Shown: in pieces, positions 44,192 through 53,415 of the stretch | Position numbering within the stretch: position 1 is the first letter of the stretch | Layout of the letters: each line of letters opens with the position of its first letter | NCBI GenBank assembly: GCA_022760475.1 | Contig: JALEFZ010000052.1 | Location: 62,001 to 126,000 of the forward strand | Direction: 5' to 3' | From: Bacteroidia bacterium | GTDB taxonomy: Bacteria; Bacteroidota; Bacteroidia; J057 | DNA: 64,000 nucleotides | Notes under the pieces: generated by a model | Seen by the model: only the letters and a program-made list of their open reading frames with translations | The model's database searches: none | Told to the model about the DNA's origin: nothing | Position numbers and translations under genes: made by a program

Positions 44192-44575
44192 ATGCAAAAA
44201 CTCACCAAGGCAGAAGAACAAGTCATGCAGGTCGTTTGGGAACTGGATAAGGCTTATCTCAAGGAAATCATGAATGCATTTCCTGAACCCAGGCCTTCCC
44301 AAAGTACCGTATCCACACTACTCAGGATTCTCAAAGATAAGGAGTTTATCACCTACGATGTGGTTGGAAAGATACACCAATACTACCCCCTAGTGTCAAA
44401 GGAGGCCTATGCCAGACAATATTTCAAGCATTTCCTCTCCAGGTACTTTGACAATTCCTTTTCGCAGATGCTGAGCTTTTTTCACAAAAAAGGAGACCTG
44501 GATTTGAATGACCTGGATGAATTGATGAATTCTATGAATACACAAAAGGACGATCAAGATGAAAGCAACGATTGA
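44192..44575 (+). CDS. BlaI/MecI/CopY-family repressor
   Basis: A 127-residue winged-helix repressor: LTKAEEQVMQVVWELDKAYLKEIMNAF and SQSTVSTLLRILKDKEFITYDVVGKIHQYYPLVSKEAY are the DNA-binding domain of the family, followed by a dimerisation tail (KHFLSRYFDNSFSQMLSFF). It pairs with the M56 gene after it, which it overlaps by 17 bp. In known systems a membrane metalloprotease cleaves or triggers removal of the repressor when a signal arrives. The signal here is unknown, since no beta-lactamase or mecA gene is near. Confidence 0.92.
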   Translation: MQKLTKAEEQVMQVVWELDKAYLKEIMNAFPEPRPSQSTVSTLLRILKDKEFITYDVVGKIHQYYPLVSKEAYARQYFKHFLSRYFDNSFSQMLSFFHKKGDLDLNDLDELMNSMNTQKDDQDESND

Positions 44576-45782
44576 ATTTCTAATTGAAGGAAGTTTTTGG
44601 TTTTTAGCTGCCTTCTTCCTTTACTTATTGCTGATTAAGAAGGCAAGCCTAAAGTTTCGCAGGGGCTACCTCCTGGCAATGGCTATCCTCCCTTGGATGC
44701 TCCCCCTAATAGAACTGAACATTTTCCACATAAATCTTCCCATACAGGAGTTTACAATTGATGCAGCCACTGTTTTATCAGAAAATACAGAACAGACAAA
44801 ACAGGATGTTAGCATCAACTACTTGGCTTTGCTGTACTTCTTAGGAGCTGGATTACTAGGAGCTAGGATTATTGGAAAGGCACTGAATTTCATACGTTTA
44901 AAACGGAAATTCCAATTAGTAGAAAAGGTATCCCATCACCCCAGATATACTCTCTATCATACCCAGGGGCACTTGCCGGATTCTTCTTTTTTCAACAATC
45001 TTTTCCTGGATAATACCCAGCAAAGAAGTCCGTTGGAGGATGAATTGTTCAGAAAACACGAACTCATCCATATTAGTCAAAAGCATTCCTTGGATAGAGT
45101 TTTGCTTGAAATCCTACAGCTAATGCTTTGGTTTCATCCATTGGTTTACCTTCTCAAGCGAGAATTAATCGTGCTTCACGAATTCCTGGCAGACCAGGGA
45201 AGCGTGAATGAGGAAACGAGGAAGCCTTACCAGAACCTACTTCTGAAACAAGCTTTGTCAACAGAAATATCCTTTTTACATACCTTTCAATCCAAACCCA
45301 TGAAAATGAGAATCAAGGAATTACAAAGGAAATACATCCCTTTGAATCCCGTATTTCTAACCGTCGCCATCATTGCATTGGTTATTTTCGGAAAGTCTTT
45401 TCAATCACAGAATCGATTAGTAGAGAAAGAGGCTGTGCTTGAAAATGAGTTTACAACCAAAGAAGATCGCTTGCCTGGGATCAATGAGTTGGTTTTTGCC
45501 TCTGAAGTAGCCACTCCATTAAACATAAATGAAGTAAAAAAGACCATCGGGTATCCCAAAACAGCAAGAGAACAGGGAATTCAAGGGCAGGTAGTGGTCA
45601 GAATACTGGTCGATAAAGAGGGGAAAGTAAGAGATTTCAAAACTGTAATGAGCGAAAGTCCAGTGCTAGAAAAGGCAGTTTTGCCCCACATCACTGAGTT
45701 AGAGTTTAGTCCTGCTGCAATAGATGGAAAAAAGGCATCTATGTGGGTCAATATTCCCTTTCGATTTGTCATGTTAGAATAA
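44559..45782 (+). CDS. M56 BlaR1-like membrane metalloprotease with TonB C-terminal domain
   Basis: A 407-residue protein. Transmembrane helices are at residues 9-27, 37-50, 88-106 and about 265-280. The zinc site HELIH (167-171) and the downstream HEFLADQ (Glu208) fit the M56/BlaR1 protease domain on the cytoplasmic side. Residues 300-407 carry no penicillin-sensing domain but a TonB C-terminal domain (IGYPKTAREQGIQGQVVVRILVDKEGKV, ending MWVNIPFRFVML). The upstream repressor is the likely substrate. The same TonB domain recurs alone in the next gene. Confidence 0.88.
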   Translation: MKATIEFLIEGSFWFLAAFFLYLLLIKKASLKFRRGYLLAMAILPWMLPLIELNIFHINLPIQEFTIDAATVLSENTEQTKQDVSINYLALLYFLGAGLLGARIIGKALNFIRLKRKFQLVEKVSHHPRYTLYHTQGHLPDSSFFNNLFLDNTQQRSPLEDELFRKHELIHISQKHSLDRVLLEILQLMLWFHPLVYLLKRELIVLHEFLADQGSVNEETRKPYQNLLLKQALSTEISFLHTFQSKPMKMRIKELQRKYIPLNPVFLTVAIIALVIFGKSFQSQNRLVEKEAVLENEFTTKEDRLPGINELVFASEVATPLNINEVKKTIGYPKTAREQGIQGQVVVRILVDKEGKVRDFKTVMSESPVLEKAVLPHITELEFSPAAIDGKKASMWVNIPFRFVMLE

Positions 45783-45888
45783 GAGACTGTTTAAGATTTA
45801 TCATTTTATTGGTAAAGTCCGAGGATTAGATTTCTTCTGGGACTAGGCCATAATTCATACGGACATATTAATTATTAATTTTTTCACT

Positions 45889-46314
45889 ATGAGAACTATG
45901 TTGAAAACATGGACTGGGAAACTATTGCTTCCCTTAATGCTTGCTTCATTTGTATGCTTTTTTGGTTGCGAACAGGATCTCAAAGCCCAAAAACTGGATC
46001 AGAAGGCTGTAGACAAAGAGTTTGTTGAAATGGACGAACTTCCTGCTCCCACGAATCTTTCGCAAATTTACCATGAAATTGGCTACCCCAAGGCTGCCAG
46101 GGAGCAAAACATCCAGGGAGTGGTCATTGCAAAAATCCTGGTTGATGAAAATGGAGGATATGTGGAACATGAGATCATCAAATCAGAGCATAAAATCCTT
46201 CAGGAGGCTGTTGAGCCTCACTTGTCAAAATTGATCTTCAATCCGGGCATCAAAGAGGGCGAGGCGGTCAAAGCCTGGGTACAACTTCCTGTCAGGTTTG
46301 CTTTCAAGGAATAG
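45889..46314 (+). CDS. Lipoprotein with TonB C-terminal domain
   Basis: A 141-residue protein with a lipoprotein signal (LLLPLMLASFVCFFGC, lipid Cys27). Residues 55-141 form a TonB C-terminal domain (IGYPKAAREQNIQGVVIAKILVDENGG, ending AWVQLPVRFAFKE). It closely resembles the tail of the preceding M56 protein, so one derives from duplication of the other. It lacks the membrane anchor plus proline-rich span of true TonB, so energy transduction is unlikely. It lies 106 bp after the M56 gene, in the same direction. Confidence 0.8.
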   Translation: MRTMLKTWTGKLLLPLMLASFVCFFGCEQDLKAQKLDQKAVDKEFVEMDELPAPTNLSQIYHEIGYPKAAREQNIQGVVIAKILVDENGGYVEHEIIKSEHKILQEAVEPHLSKLIFNPGIKEGEAVKAWVQLPVRFAFKE

Positions 46315-46320
46315 GTAAAA

Positions 46321-47169
46321 CTACCTCTCATTCAACCTTGCAACCATAATTCCGGACTGGCTTTTTATTCCCTGCATGTATTCGACAAGCGGTTTTTTAG
46401 AGATCTCTACTCTGTTAGAGCCTGTGGAGGCATGAAGGAAATGAAGCCGTCCGTTTTTGTGGTATGCAAATCCCACATGGACAATATCGAGGGCCTTGAT
46501 GGAGGTGGTAAGGGCGATTAAATCTCCATCCTTGATTTTGCCTTCAACCTTTGCCACTTCTGATTTTGGGATGTAATACATCTCTCTTTGGGCAAGTTTG
46601 GCTTCAATGGCTTTGATTTCTTCCCAATAGGTTGGATTACTCAATTGTTTATAGGCACTTCTATGGGTGGACATGAAGTTGATCGTCTTATCGAATTTCC
46701 TACCTCCAATTTCTTTTGTGATGTCTTTCAGGATTCCCTTTTTTTCATTGTTGGCAATCCACTCCGAAAAATAATGTAGCCTGGAAGGATAATCGAGCCT
46801 TTTGCCATCCCTATACCTGAGGTATTCGATTCCATTCTGAAAATCCTGGAAGTCGTACTTGTTTTCTTCCCACAATGCAGACATCACCACTACATTTTCG
46901 AGGAATGTGGTACAGTCCAGTTCCCTTTGATTGATGACCAATTGTTCATCCATGCCTGTTTCCAGGGTTTTTGCCACATAATGTGTCCCCAAAAAACGTT
47001 TTCCGACCAATACGACCTTATCTCCTATGGATGCAGGAGGTTGGCTTACAGCCCGTAATGCCTTCAGGTGGCCCGTTGCCAATTGTTTGTCTTTCAGGGT
47101 ACAAACGACCTGAGCATCAAGGATAATAGGGAAAAAGAGAATGATGACTAATACCTGAATTGATTTCAT
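46321..47169 (-). CDS. DUF1460 (N-acetylmuramoyl-L-alanine amidase-like) protein
   Basis: A 282-residue exported protein (signal ending ILDAQ, residue 20). The fold resembles NlpC/P60: the nucleophile region ELDCTTFLENVV (Cys86) and the late DIVHVGFAYHKNGRLHFLHAST (His). FMSTHRSAYKQL and DGDLIALTTSIKALDIVH fit the DUF1460 family, for which Bacteroides structures show an amidase-like centre. Expected to act on cell-wall peptides in the periplasm. It is convergent with the TonB lipoprotein gene, with 6 bp between stops. Confidence 0.88.
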   Translation of the reverse strand: MKSIQVLVIILFFPIILDAQVVCTLKDKQLATGHLKALRAVSQPPASIGDKVVLVGKRFLGTHYVAKTLETGMDEQLVINQRELDCTTFLENVVVMSALWEENKYDFQDFQNGIEYLRYRDGKRLDYPSRLHYFSEWIANNEKKGILKDITKEIGGRKFDKTINFMSTHRSAYKQLSNPTYWEEIKAIEAKLAQREMYYIPKSEVAKVEGKIKDGDLIALTTSIKALDIVHVGFAYHKNGRLHFLHASTGSNRVEISKKPLVEYMQGIKSQSGIMVARLNER

Positions 47170-47257
47170 GTCCTAATTTTACGAAAAGTTAGAAAAAGGA
47201 GTCGATGATCGATCAAATCATTTTCCTTAATTTTGAAGTTAGGAATTAAAAATAGTC

Positions 47258-47932
47258 ATGAAAAAAGCTGAACAGGTTCAATTTGTCATCAATAAGCTAG
47301 AGGAATTATACCCTGAAACTCCGGTTCCTCTGGATCATCAGGATCCATACACCCTATTGGTGGCAGTCCTGCTTTCAGCTCAGTGTACAGACGAACGTGT
47401 CAACAAGGTAACACCCCATCTTTTTGAGATGGCCGACAACCCATATGACATGGCTCAGGTATCGGTGGATAGCATTCGCGAAATCATCAGGCCCTGTGGC
47501 CTTTCTCCGCGCAAGTCCAAGGCGATCTCCGAGCTGTCCAGCATCATCATCAATGAGCACAATGGCATTGTCCCTGATAACTTTGAAGCGCTCGAAAAAC
47601 TTCCTGGCGTCGGCCATAAAACAGCTTCGGTTGTTATGTCCCAGGCTTTTGGTGTACCCGCCTTTCCTGTGGATACCCATATCCACCGCCTGATGCATCG
47701 CTGGAAGCTATCCAATGGCAAAAATGTAGAACAGACCGAAAGGGACGCCAAACGGCTATTCCCCAGGGAGCTTTGGAATAAGCTCCATCTGCAGATCATC
47801 TTCTTCGGAAGAGAATACTGTCCTGCGAGGGGCCACAACCCCTATGATTGCCCAATTTGTTCGCAGATAGGTAGGAAAAGCATGTTCCATCAATTTGATA
47901 AAGACATGGCTAAAAGAGCCAAAAAGAAATAG
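47258..47932 (+). CDS. nth: Endonuclease III, without the fourth Fe-S cysteine
   Basis: A 224-residue DNA glycosylase/AP lyase for oxidised pyrimidines. The helix-hairpin-helix reads LEKLPGVGHKTASVV with catalytic Lys121, and the aspartate is Asp139 in PVDTHIHR. LLSAQCTD is the family's N-terminal signature. The C-terminal loop has only three cysteines (188, 198, 201: YCPARGHNPYDCPIC), so the spacing C-x9-C-x2-C differs from the canonical C-x6-C-x2-C-x5-C and no fourth cysteine follows; the [4Fe-4S] cluster is probably absent or altered. The start is an ATG. Confidence 0.95.
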   Translation: MKKAEQVQFVINKLEELYPETPVPLDHQDPYTLLVAVLLSAQCTDERVNKVTPHLFEMADNPYDMAQVSVDSIREIIRPCGLSPRKSKAISELSSIIINEHNGIVPDNFEALEKLPGVGHKTASVVMSQAFGVPAFPVDTHIHRLMHRWKLSNGKNVEQTERDAKRLFPRELWNKLHLQIIFFGREYCPARGHNPYDCPICSQIGRKSMFHQFDKDMAKRAKKK

Positions 47933-47977
47933 GCCAAACATATGACAAATGATTCATTATAAATTTCATTTTTATGT

Positions 47978-47997
47978 ATTAATGTTTAAACATTAAT
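47978..47997. promoter_or_regulatory. Perfect 20-bp palindrome, candidate repressor site
   Basis: ATTAATGTTTAAACATTAAT reads the same on both strands. It lies 77 bp before the glyoxalase-type dioxygenase ATG, in the only gap between nth and the dioxygenase/esterase pair. Its size and symmetry fit a MarR- or TetR-type dimer; MhqR, a MarR protein, controls such pairs in Bacillus. No regulator gene is in the window. Confidence 0.5.
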
Positions 47998-48060
47998 TAA
48001 ATTTCTCCGTATTAGTAAATGTGGTTTTGATCCACTTGCCAAAAAACTAACTAAATATTG

Positions 48061-48068
48061 AAAGGAGA
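48061..48068 (+). promoter_or_regulatory. Strong ribosome-binding site
   Basis: AAAGGAGA lies six bases before the ATG at 48075. Such a full Shine-Dalgarno is unusual in this window and points to high translation. Confidence 0.8.
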
Positions 48069-48074
48069 TATATT

Positions 48075-49043
48075 ATGTCAGATCAATTAATCAAAGGTTT
48101 ACACCATGTAACAGCGATGGCTGGCGATCCTCAGGCGAATGTGAATTTCTACTCTGGTATCCTGGGCCTTCGATTGGTGAAGAAGACCGTAAACTTTGAT
48201 GCGCCGGACGTTTACCACCTTTACTACGGAGATGAAACGGGAAATCCCGGAAGTATCATGACCTTTTTCCCCTTCAAAAATATCCAGCAAGGGGCACATG
48301 GGGTGGGTCAGGCAGCTACAACTACTTTTTCTATCCCTAAAAAGGCAGTGGAATACTGGATCAAACGTCTTGATCACTTCAATATCAAGCACAAAGATCC
48401 TCAGGAACGTTTTGATGAAATTGTAATCTATTTTGAGGATTATGATGGCCTTGGTCTGGAATTGGTAGCCAATGATATGGACGATCGTGCGCCCTTTTCT
48501 TATGGTCAGATTCCATTGGAATATGCCATCAGGGGCTTCTATAGTGTAGAACTTTGGGAGAATACCTATGAGTTGACAGAGTCTCTATTGGTAAACAAAA
48601 TGGACCATATCTTTGTCAATGAATCAGGTCCCAGAAGGAGATACTCGACCTCTGAAAAGGGAAAACCTGGTCAGATCATCGATGTGCTCTGGGATGCGCA
48701 AAAGCGCTATGGAGTCGGCGGCAGTGGTACGGTACACCACATTGCTTTTGACACCCCTTCTGATGCAGATCAGTTGGCCGTAAGAGATCGCCTGATGCAG
48801 GCCGGAATGTATCCAACTCAGGTTTTGGATAGGCAGTATTTCCATTCGATTTACTTCCGAGAACCTGGTGGTGTACTCTTCGAAGTAGCTACGACTCCTC
48901 CAGGATTCCTCTATGACGAAGATGTAAAAACCCTGGGTACAGGTCTAAAGCTTCCTCCCTGGGAAGAAAGCAGAAGGGCATATATTGAAAAATTGTTACA
49001 ACCCATTGAACTTAAACCAGAAAATTATGCATCGCCATACTAA
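48075..49043 (+). CDS. Ring-cleaving dioxygenase of the MhqO/glyoxalase superfamily
   Basis: A 322-residue protein with two vicinal-oxygen-chelate modules. Metal-site histidines appear at GLHHVTAMAG (start) and TVHHIAFDTPS (about residue 220), with the final glutamate in FREPGGVLFEVAT. KTVNFDAPDVYHLYYGDETGNPGSIMTFFPF is typical of MhqO/MhqE, which open hydroquinones and detoxify quinones. The esterase gene overlaps its end by 17 bp, as in mhq operons. Substrate not proven. Confidence 0.9.
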   Translation: MSDQLIKGLHHVTAMAGDPQANVNFYSGILGLRLVKKTVNFDAPDVYHLYYGDETGNPGSIMTFFPFKNIQQGAHGVGQAATTTFSIPKKAVEYWIKRLDHFNIKHKDPQERFDEIVIYFEDYDGLGLELVANDMDDRAPFSYGQIPLEYAIRGFYSVELWENTYELTESLLVNKMDHIFVNESGPRRRYSTSEKGKPGQIIDVLWDAQKRYGVGGSGTVHHIAFDTPSDADQLAVRDRLMQAGMYPTQVLDRQYFHSIYFREPGGVLFEVATTPPGFLYDEDVKTLGTGLKLPPWEESRRAYIEKLLQPIELKPENYASPY

Positions 49044-49650
49044 GAATGTTACTGCTGCTGGAAAGCCCTTAAATGAGGCAAAGAAGGCCATGATCATGGT
49101 TCATGGTCGTGGGGCAAGTCCAGATTCCATTTTGAGTCTGCGGGAGCACCTGGCATTGGAGGATTTTGCCTTGCTGGCACCTGCCGCTACAGCTAATACC
49201 TGGTATCCTTACAGCTTCATGGCACCCACAGTCCAAAATGAGCCGGGCTTGTCTACCGGACTGGGCGTGATCAAGCAGATCGTAGAAGATGTGCTGTCAG
49301 CAGGAATTGAGAAAAAGGACATTTACTTTCTGGGATTCTCCCAAGGTGCCTGTCTGACCTCAGAGTTCCTAGCAAGGAATGCCGATACCTATGGAGGTGC
49401 TTTCATCTACAGCGGTGGTGTGATCGGAGACAAGATTGACAAGTCAAATTACCAAGGCAACTTCGGTGGAACGCCCATCCTGCTTGGATGCAGCGATGTT
49501 GATGCCCATGTACCTTTGGAAAGGGTTCAGGCAAGTACCAAGATTTTTGAGGAAATGGGAGCCACAGTTACCGAAAGGATCTATCCCAATGCACCTCATA
49601 CAATCTTCGATGATGAGATTGAACTCACGAATCAGATTTTGAAAGCCTAA
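49027..49650 (+). CDS. MhqD-like carboxylesterase/phospholipase
   Basis: A 207-residue alpha/beta hydrolase from the ATG at 49027 (the longer frame from the TTG at 48985 is unlikely). It has the catalytic triad Ser105 in GFSQGA, Asp157 (or Asp159) in GCSDVDAHVP and His191 in PNAPHTIF. The N-terminal MVHGRGASPDS holds the oxyanion hole. Its pairing and 17-bp overlap with the MhqO-like dioxygenase point to hydrolysis of ring-cleavage or quinone-adduct products. A strong terminator follows. Confidence 0.9.
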   Translation: MHRHTKNVTAAGKPLNEAKKAMIMVHGRGASPDSILSLREHLALEDFALLAPAATANTWYPYSFMAPTVQNEPGLSTGLGVIKQIVEDVLSAGIEKKDIYFLGFSQGACLTSEFLARNADTYGGAFIYSGGVIGDKIDKSNYQGNFGGTPILLGCSDVDAHVPLERVQASTKIFEEMGATVTERIYPNAPHTIFDDEIELTNQILKA

Positions 49651-49670
49651 TAGTAATTCTTTATGTAAAG

Positions 49671-49712
49671 ATGAGCCATCCCACCTTCATTTGGGATGGC
49701 TCATTTCTTTTT
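49671..49712 (+). terminator. Intrinsic terminator of the dioxygenase-esterase operon
   Basis: ATGAGCCATCCCA (49671-49683) and TGGGATGGCTCAT (49692-49704) are exact reverse complements, 13 bp long, followed by TTCTTTTT. It lies 21 bp after the stop. Confidence 0.92.
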
Positions 49713-49735
49713 GGGGAGATCAAAGGGACAAGCCC

Positions 49736-52700
49736 TTATTCTTTATTGATTTTTTCAAATAGCATATTTTCTGCCTGCTTCAATTGAATGATATAGGTTC
49801 CAGCTGGATGGTTTTGCATATCTAAAATTAATTCCATTTTCTCATCCAGCTTATTGACCTGAAGTTTATCAACCTTCTGTCCCATTGCATTAAAAATAGA
49901 GACTTCAACCAATCCGAATTCCTGAGAAATCAAGTGTAACTTGATCAAATCTCGCGTAGGGTTAGGAAAGACATTTAAAACCGCATCTTTGCTAAGCCGC
50001 CCATTAGAAGTAGGACTACTGACAATCACCTGGGTCTTACAACTATTGACATTCTCATTGACATCCACAGCTGTAAGGGTAACTTCATTGTTGCCAAGGT
50101 CTGCCGTACTGAAGGTGTCCTGATCCAGGCTCAGGCTTGCTATACCGCAATTATCAGAGCGCCTGATTCCCACCATATTTGGATCAAGAATGGCTACACC
50201 GGAAGAATCCAGCTCAAGCGTAAGCTGCCCCCTACACTGGATTGAAGGTGGAGTTGTATCTGAAATGATTACATTTTGTGTAAGAACCAATGAATTTCCA
50301 CTTGGATCAACAAAGTTCCATTCAATCTGATAACTTCCCTGTTGATCGAATCTAGTGGAATCCAAGGTATAAGCCGTAATTTGCCCCTCACAATTGTCTG
50401 TAGTTACAGGTGCATGGCTAACATTTAATTCACATGCTGCAAAAAGGTCAGCCAAAACGATTGAATCTGGTGGCGTGCTATCCAGTACTGATACAACCTG
50501 CAAATAACTGGCTTGGTTACCCAGACTATCTGTAAATGTCCAATTTACATTAAATGTACCTGCCTGATCATAATGAATAGGATCATTGGTCTGCCCCATA
50601 AACTGCCCATAGCAATCGTCCAAACCCACAGGAACGGGAATGCTGTCTCCACAGCTAATAAACAAAGGCATGATGTCAGCCATAGGTGCTGTAACATCCT
50701 CTACCCGAAAAACTTGACTGGATGTGGTCTGACAAATGCCGCCCAAGTTATAGTAAAGGCGATAATTCACATTGGGAGTTAGACTACTCAGCTCTAGCTG
50801 TCCGGTAAATTGATTCACCATCCCATTGGGGATAAGGGAAAAAGTCCCGCCTGAATCCCCAAGGATAACTGGAGTTGGGTTAAAGCTATTGGGACAGAAA
50901 GTTGAGTCTAATGCGAAACTGGCATTTCTAGCTCCTTTAACCAAAAGCGTCCTTTTAAAGGGACATGAATTGGGAGCCTGATAGCTTACCTCATATACTT
51001 CTCCCGGATTAAGGCTATTGATGTCAATGGCTCCCGTATAAGGGTCAATGATGGCGGCATTACTTATGGAAAATTCTCCGCACCTTAAATCTGGATTTGT
51101 AGGCAATGGGATAGGCCCCGATATACAAACCGAATCTACTAGGCTGAATGAGGCTTCATTGGAGTCTCGAACCAGCACATGCTGAATTTCATAATTCATG
51201 CAAGGATTACCAACTGCATAGGTAACCTCATAAATCGTTCCCGCAACGGTACTTGCCAGTTCAAGTTCACCTGTAATAGAATCTATGATGGCCCCTTGGT
51301 CTATCGAAAAAGTTCCTCCCGCCGCTCCTGTTATCAAAGCAATGGGGTTGTTGCCCTTTTGGCAAATCTCGAAGGGCATAGAAAAGCCTGCATCTGTTAC
51401 TGGTAAACAATTGGTAACGACAATTTGCCCCCTTTGAACTGAGGGGGTCAGGGTACTGCTGCCGTTTTGGTACTGCAGGTTATTGATTGAGTTATCGATT
51501 TCTATGAATGAGCTCCCCAGGCTTGCATTTGGCTTTATCTGGAAGGTGAGTTCCAGGACAACTGTACTGTCTTGTAAGCTGACTGGCAGGCCAGTCGAAC
51601 TGGCACTAAAAGTCAAAGAGTTACTTCGAATTCCTTGCCCCGGAAGGCCAAAGGTAAAGGTGAAAGCCGTGGATCTCCCACTTGCTGATATGGGGGCTAA
51701 TATGGTGGAGTCAAAGCTAATGGTTCCCTGAAAGGAGGATACACCCATAAAGTTGTTGATGGACAATGGGAGAGTTATGGTATCGCCACCTAAGCCCGTC
51801 TCCTTCCCGAGAGTCAATCCAAGGGGGGAAAGCAGCAATTTCCAAGGCTCCATTCCATTAATTCCATCATCCAGGTGAAAGAAAAGGGTACCATTATCTC
51901 CGGCAAATTGGGGATGATCAAAGGAATTGGGAGAAAGTGAGCGATTCTGACCAATATTCTGCACCATTTCAGTGCCTGACAGGCTGCCATCTGTGCGCCA
52001 TACTTCCATGCCCCTACCATCATCAGCAAAGAAATAAACCTTATCCTCCATGGTAAAAAATCCATCGGGGATACTCCCTCCTAAACCTGGAAATATATCC
52101 TTCAACATTCGGGTTCCTGGAAGGCTGCCATCAGAAATCCATAGCTCACTGCCATGGACAGTATCATTCCTGCAAAAGATTAATTTTCCGTCCAGTTCAG
52201 GATATTCGTGGCTGACAAAATCATTGTCTTTGGGCCAACTGGCAGGTGCTACCCCATTGGCTATCAAAACAGGCCCACTTAAATTGGGATCTATTTTCCA
52301 AAGTTTGCCAAAATCATTTACACCCCAAACAAAGAAGCTACCATTCAATTCAGCGTAAGAGTAGGCGGAAGCTTCAAGCCCATTATCAGGCCCAGGAATC
52401 AAGTCTGCGACCAATTGAGTCCCCTGTGCTGTCCCATCGGTTTTCCATAGTTCAACCCCTAGTGTATGGTAGTTGGCGGAAAAATAAATGTCTCCATTGA
52501 ACTTGGCATATATCACAGGTGCGGAAGAAGCGATTCCAGGATTAATGTCTTTAACCAGGACTGTCCCGTTGGTAGTTCCATCTGATTTCCATAGTTCAAA
52601 GCCATGGCTAAGATCACCAGCCTGAAAATAGCAAAATCCATCGATGACTTTGAAACCTTGAGGAGAAGATCCATAATTTCCTTGACCGATATCCTTTAGC

Positions 52701-53269
52701 ATGACAGTACCTGCATCTGTACCATCACTCTTCCACAACTCCATGCCGTGGATGCTGTCATCGGCAGCAAAATACAAATGACCATCCATCGCAACCAGGT
52801 ACCTGATCCATGGATTTGCCACCAGATCGTAGCCATTTACTCGGAGGGAGTGTGATTGACTTCCCCCGGGCTTGATGTCTTTGACCAGGCGTGTACCCGC
52901 AGCTGTGCCATTGGTTCTGAAAAGCTCAAAGCCACTGGGACCATTTGTAGCTACAAAGTATAAGATGCTATCCAGGACAATCAGTTCCTGAGGAAATCCA
53001 TGCGCAATTCCAGGGTTCAGATCCTTCACCATGTAGGTACCTTGCTCTGTACCATCACTTCGCCATAATTCACGGCCATGCACATCGTCCAGGGCAGAAA
53101 AATATAATATCCCATCCATCATGACTGAGTGGCGAGGCAAAGAACTGAATCCAGGATAAATATCCTTGACCAATTGAGCCTGAGAAAAAGAATATTGATT
53201 GGCTAAGATTAGAAATAGGGATACAAAAAAAGCCTTGCAACCCATAGTGGTAGGCAGATAGTGCTTCAT
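49736..53269 (-). CDS. Large T9SS-sorted protein with ELWxSDGT repeats and a cohesin-like domain
   Basis: A 1177-residue exported protein (signal ending YSFSQ, residue 30). Residues 35-490 hold about nine copies of a 45-50-residue propeller-like repeat, GRELWRSDGTEQGTYMVKDL and relatives, found in Bacteroidota surface proteins. Residues 500-640 look cohesin-like (LSINNFMGVSSFQGTISFD, LELTFQIKP). Repeats with FSIDQGAIIDSITGELEL follow and then two HYR-like domains (VVSVLDSTPPDS, NVIISDTTPPSI). The C-terminal 75 residues are a type IX sorting domain (VLNVFPNPTRDLIKL). Adhesion or matrix binding is inferred. Monocistronic. Confidence 0.85.
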   Translation of the reverse strand: MKHYLPTTMGCKAFFVSLFLILANQYSFSQAQLVKDIYPGFSSLPRHSVMMDGILYFSALDDVHGRELWRSDGTEQGTYMVKDLNPGIAHGFPQELIVLDSILYFVATNGPSGFELFRTNGTAAGTRLVKDIKPGGSQSHSLRVNGYDLVANPWIRYLVAMDGHLYFAADDSIHGMELWKSDGTDAGTVMLKDIGQGNYGSSPQGFKVIDGFCYFQAGDLSHGFELWKSDGTTNGTVLVKDINPGIASSAPVIYAKFNGDIYFSANYHTLGVELWKTDGTAQGTQLVADLIPGPDNGLEASAYSYAELNGSFFVWGVNDFGKLWKIDPNLSGPVLIANGVAPASWPKDNDFVSHEYPELDGKLIFCRNDTVHGSELWISDGSLPGTRMLKDIFPGLGGSIPDGFFTMEDKVYFFADDGRGMEVWRTDGSLSGTEMVQNIGQNRSLSPNSFDHPQFAGDNGTLFFHLDDGINGMEPWKLLLSPLGLTLGKETGLGGDTITLPLSINNFMGVSSFQGTISFDSTILAPISASGRSTAFTFTFGLPGQGIRSNSLTFSASSTGLPVSLQDSTVVLELTFQIKPNASLGSSFIEIDNSINNLQYQNGSSTLTPSVQRGQIVVTNCLPVTDAGFSMPFEICQKGNNPIALITGAAGGTFSIDQGAIIDSITGELELASTVAGTIYEVTYAVGNPCMNYEIQHVLVRDSNEASFSLVDSVCISGPIPLPTNPDLRCGEFSISNAAIIDPYTGAIDINSLNPGEVYEVSYQAPNSCPFKRTLLVKGARNASFALDSTFCPNSFNPTPVILGDSGGTFSLIPNGMVNQFTGQLELSSLTPNVNYRLYYNLGGICQTTSSQVFRVEDVTAPMADIMPLFISCGDSIPVPVGLDDCYGQFMGQTNDPIHYDQAGTFNVNWTFTDSLGNQASYLQVVSVLDSTPPDSIVLADLFAACELNVSHAPVTTDNCEGQITAYTLDSTRFDQQGSYQIEWNFVDPSGNSLVLTQNVIISDTTPPSIQCRGQLTLELDSSGVAILDPNMVGIRRSDNCGIASLSLDQDTFSTADLGNNEVTLTAVDVNENVNSCKTQVIVSSPTSNGRLSKDAVLNVFPNPTRDLIKLHLISQEFGLVEVSIFNAMGQKVDKLQVNKLDEKMELILDMQNHPAGTYIIQLKQAENMLFEKINKE

Positions 53270-53415
53270 GGCATTAGCTAGATTAATGAGAAATTAAGGT
53301 TGGTTGGCTAGAATGAATGTAAAATAATGCTGGTAGAAAATCAAACATTAGTTCACGCAATTGAAAACTTAATGTTCATATAACAAAGTATTTTAAATGG
53401 GTCCAAAAACTCCCT

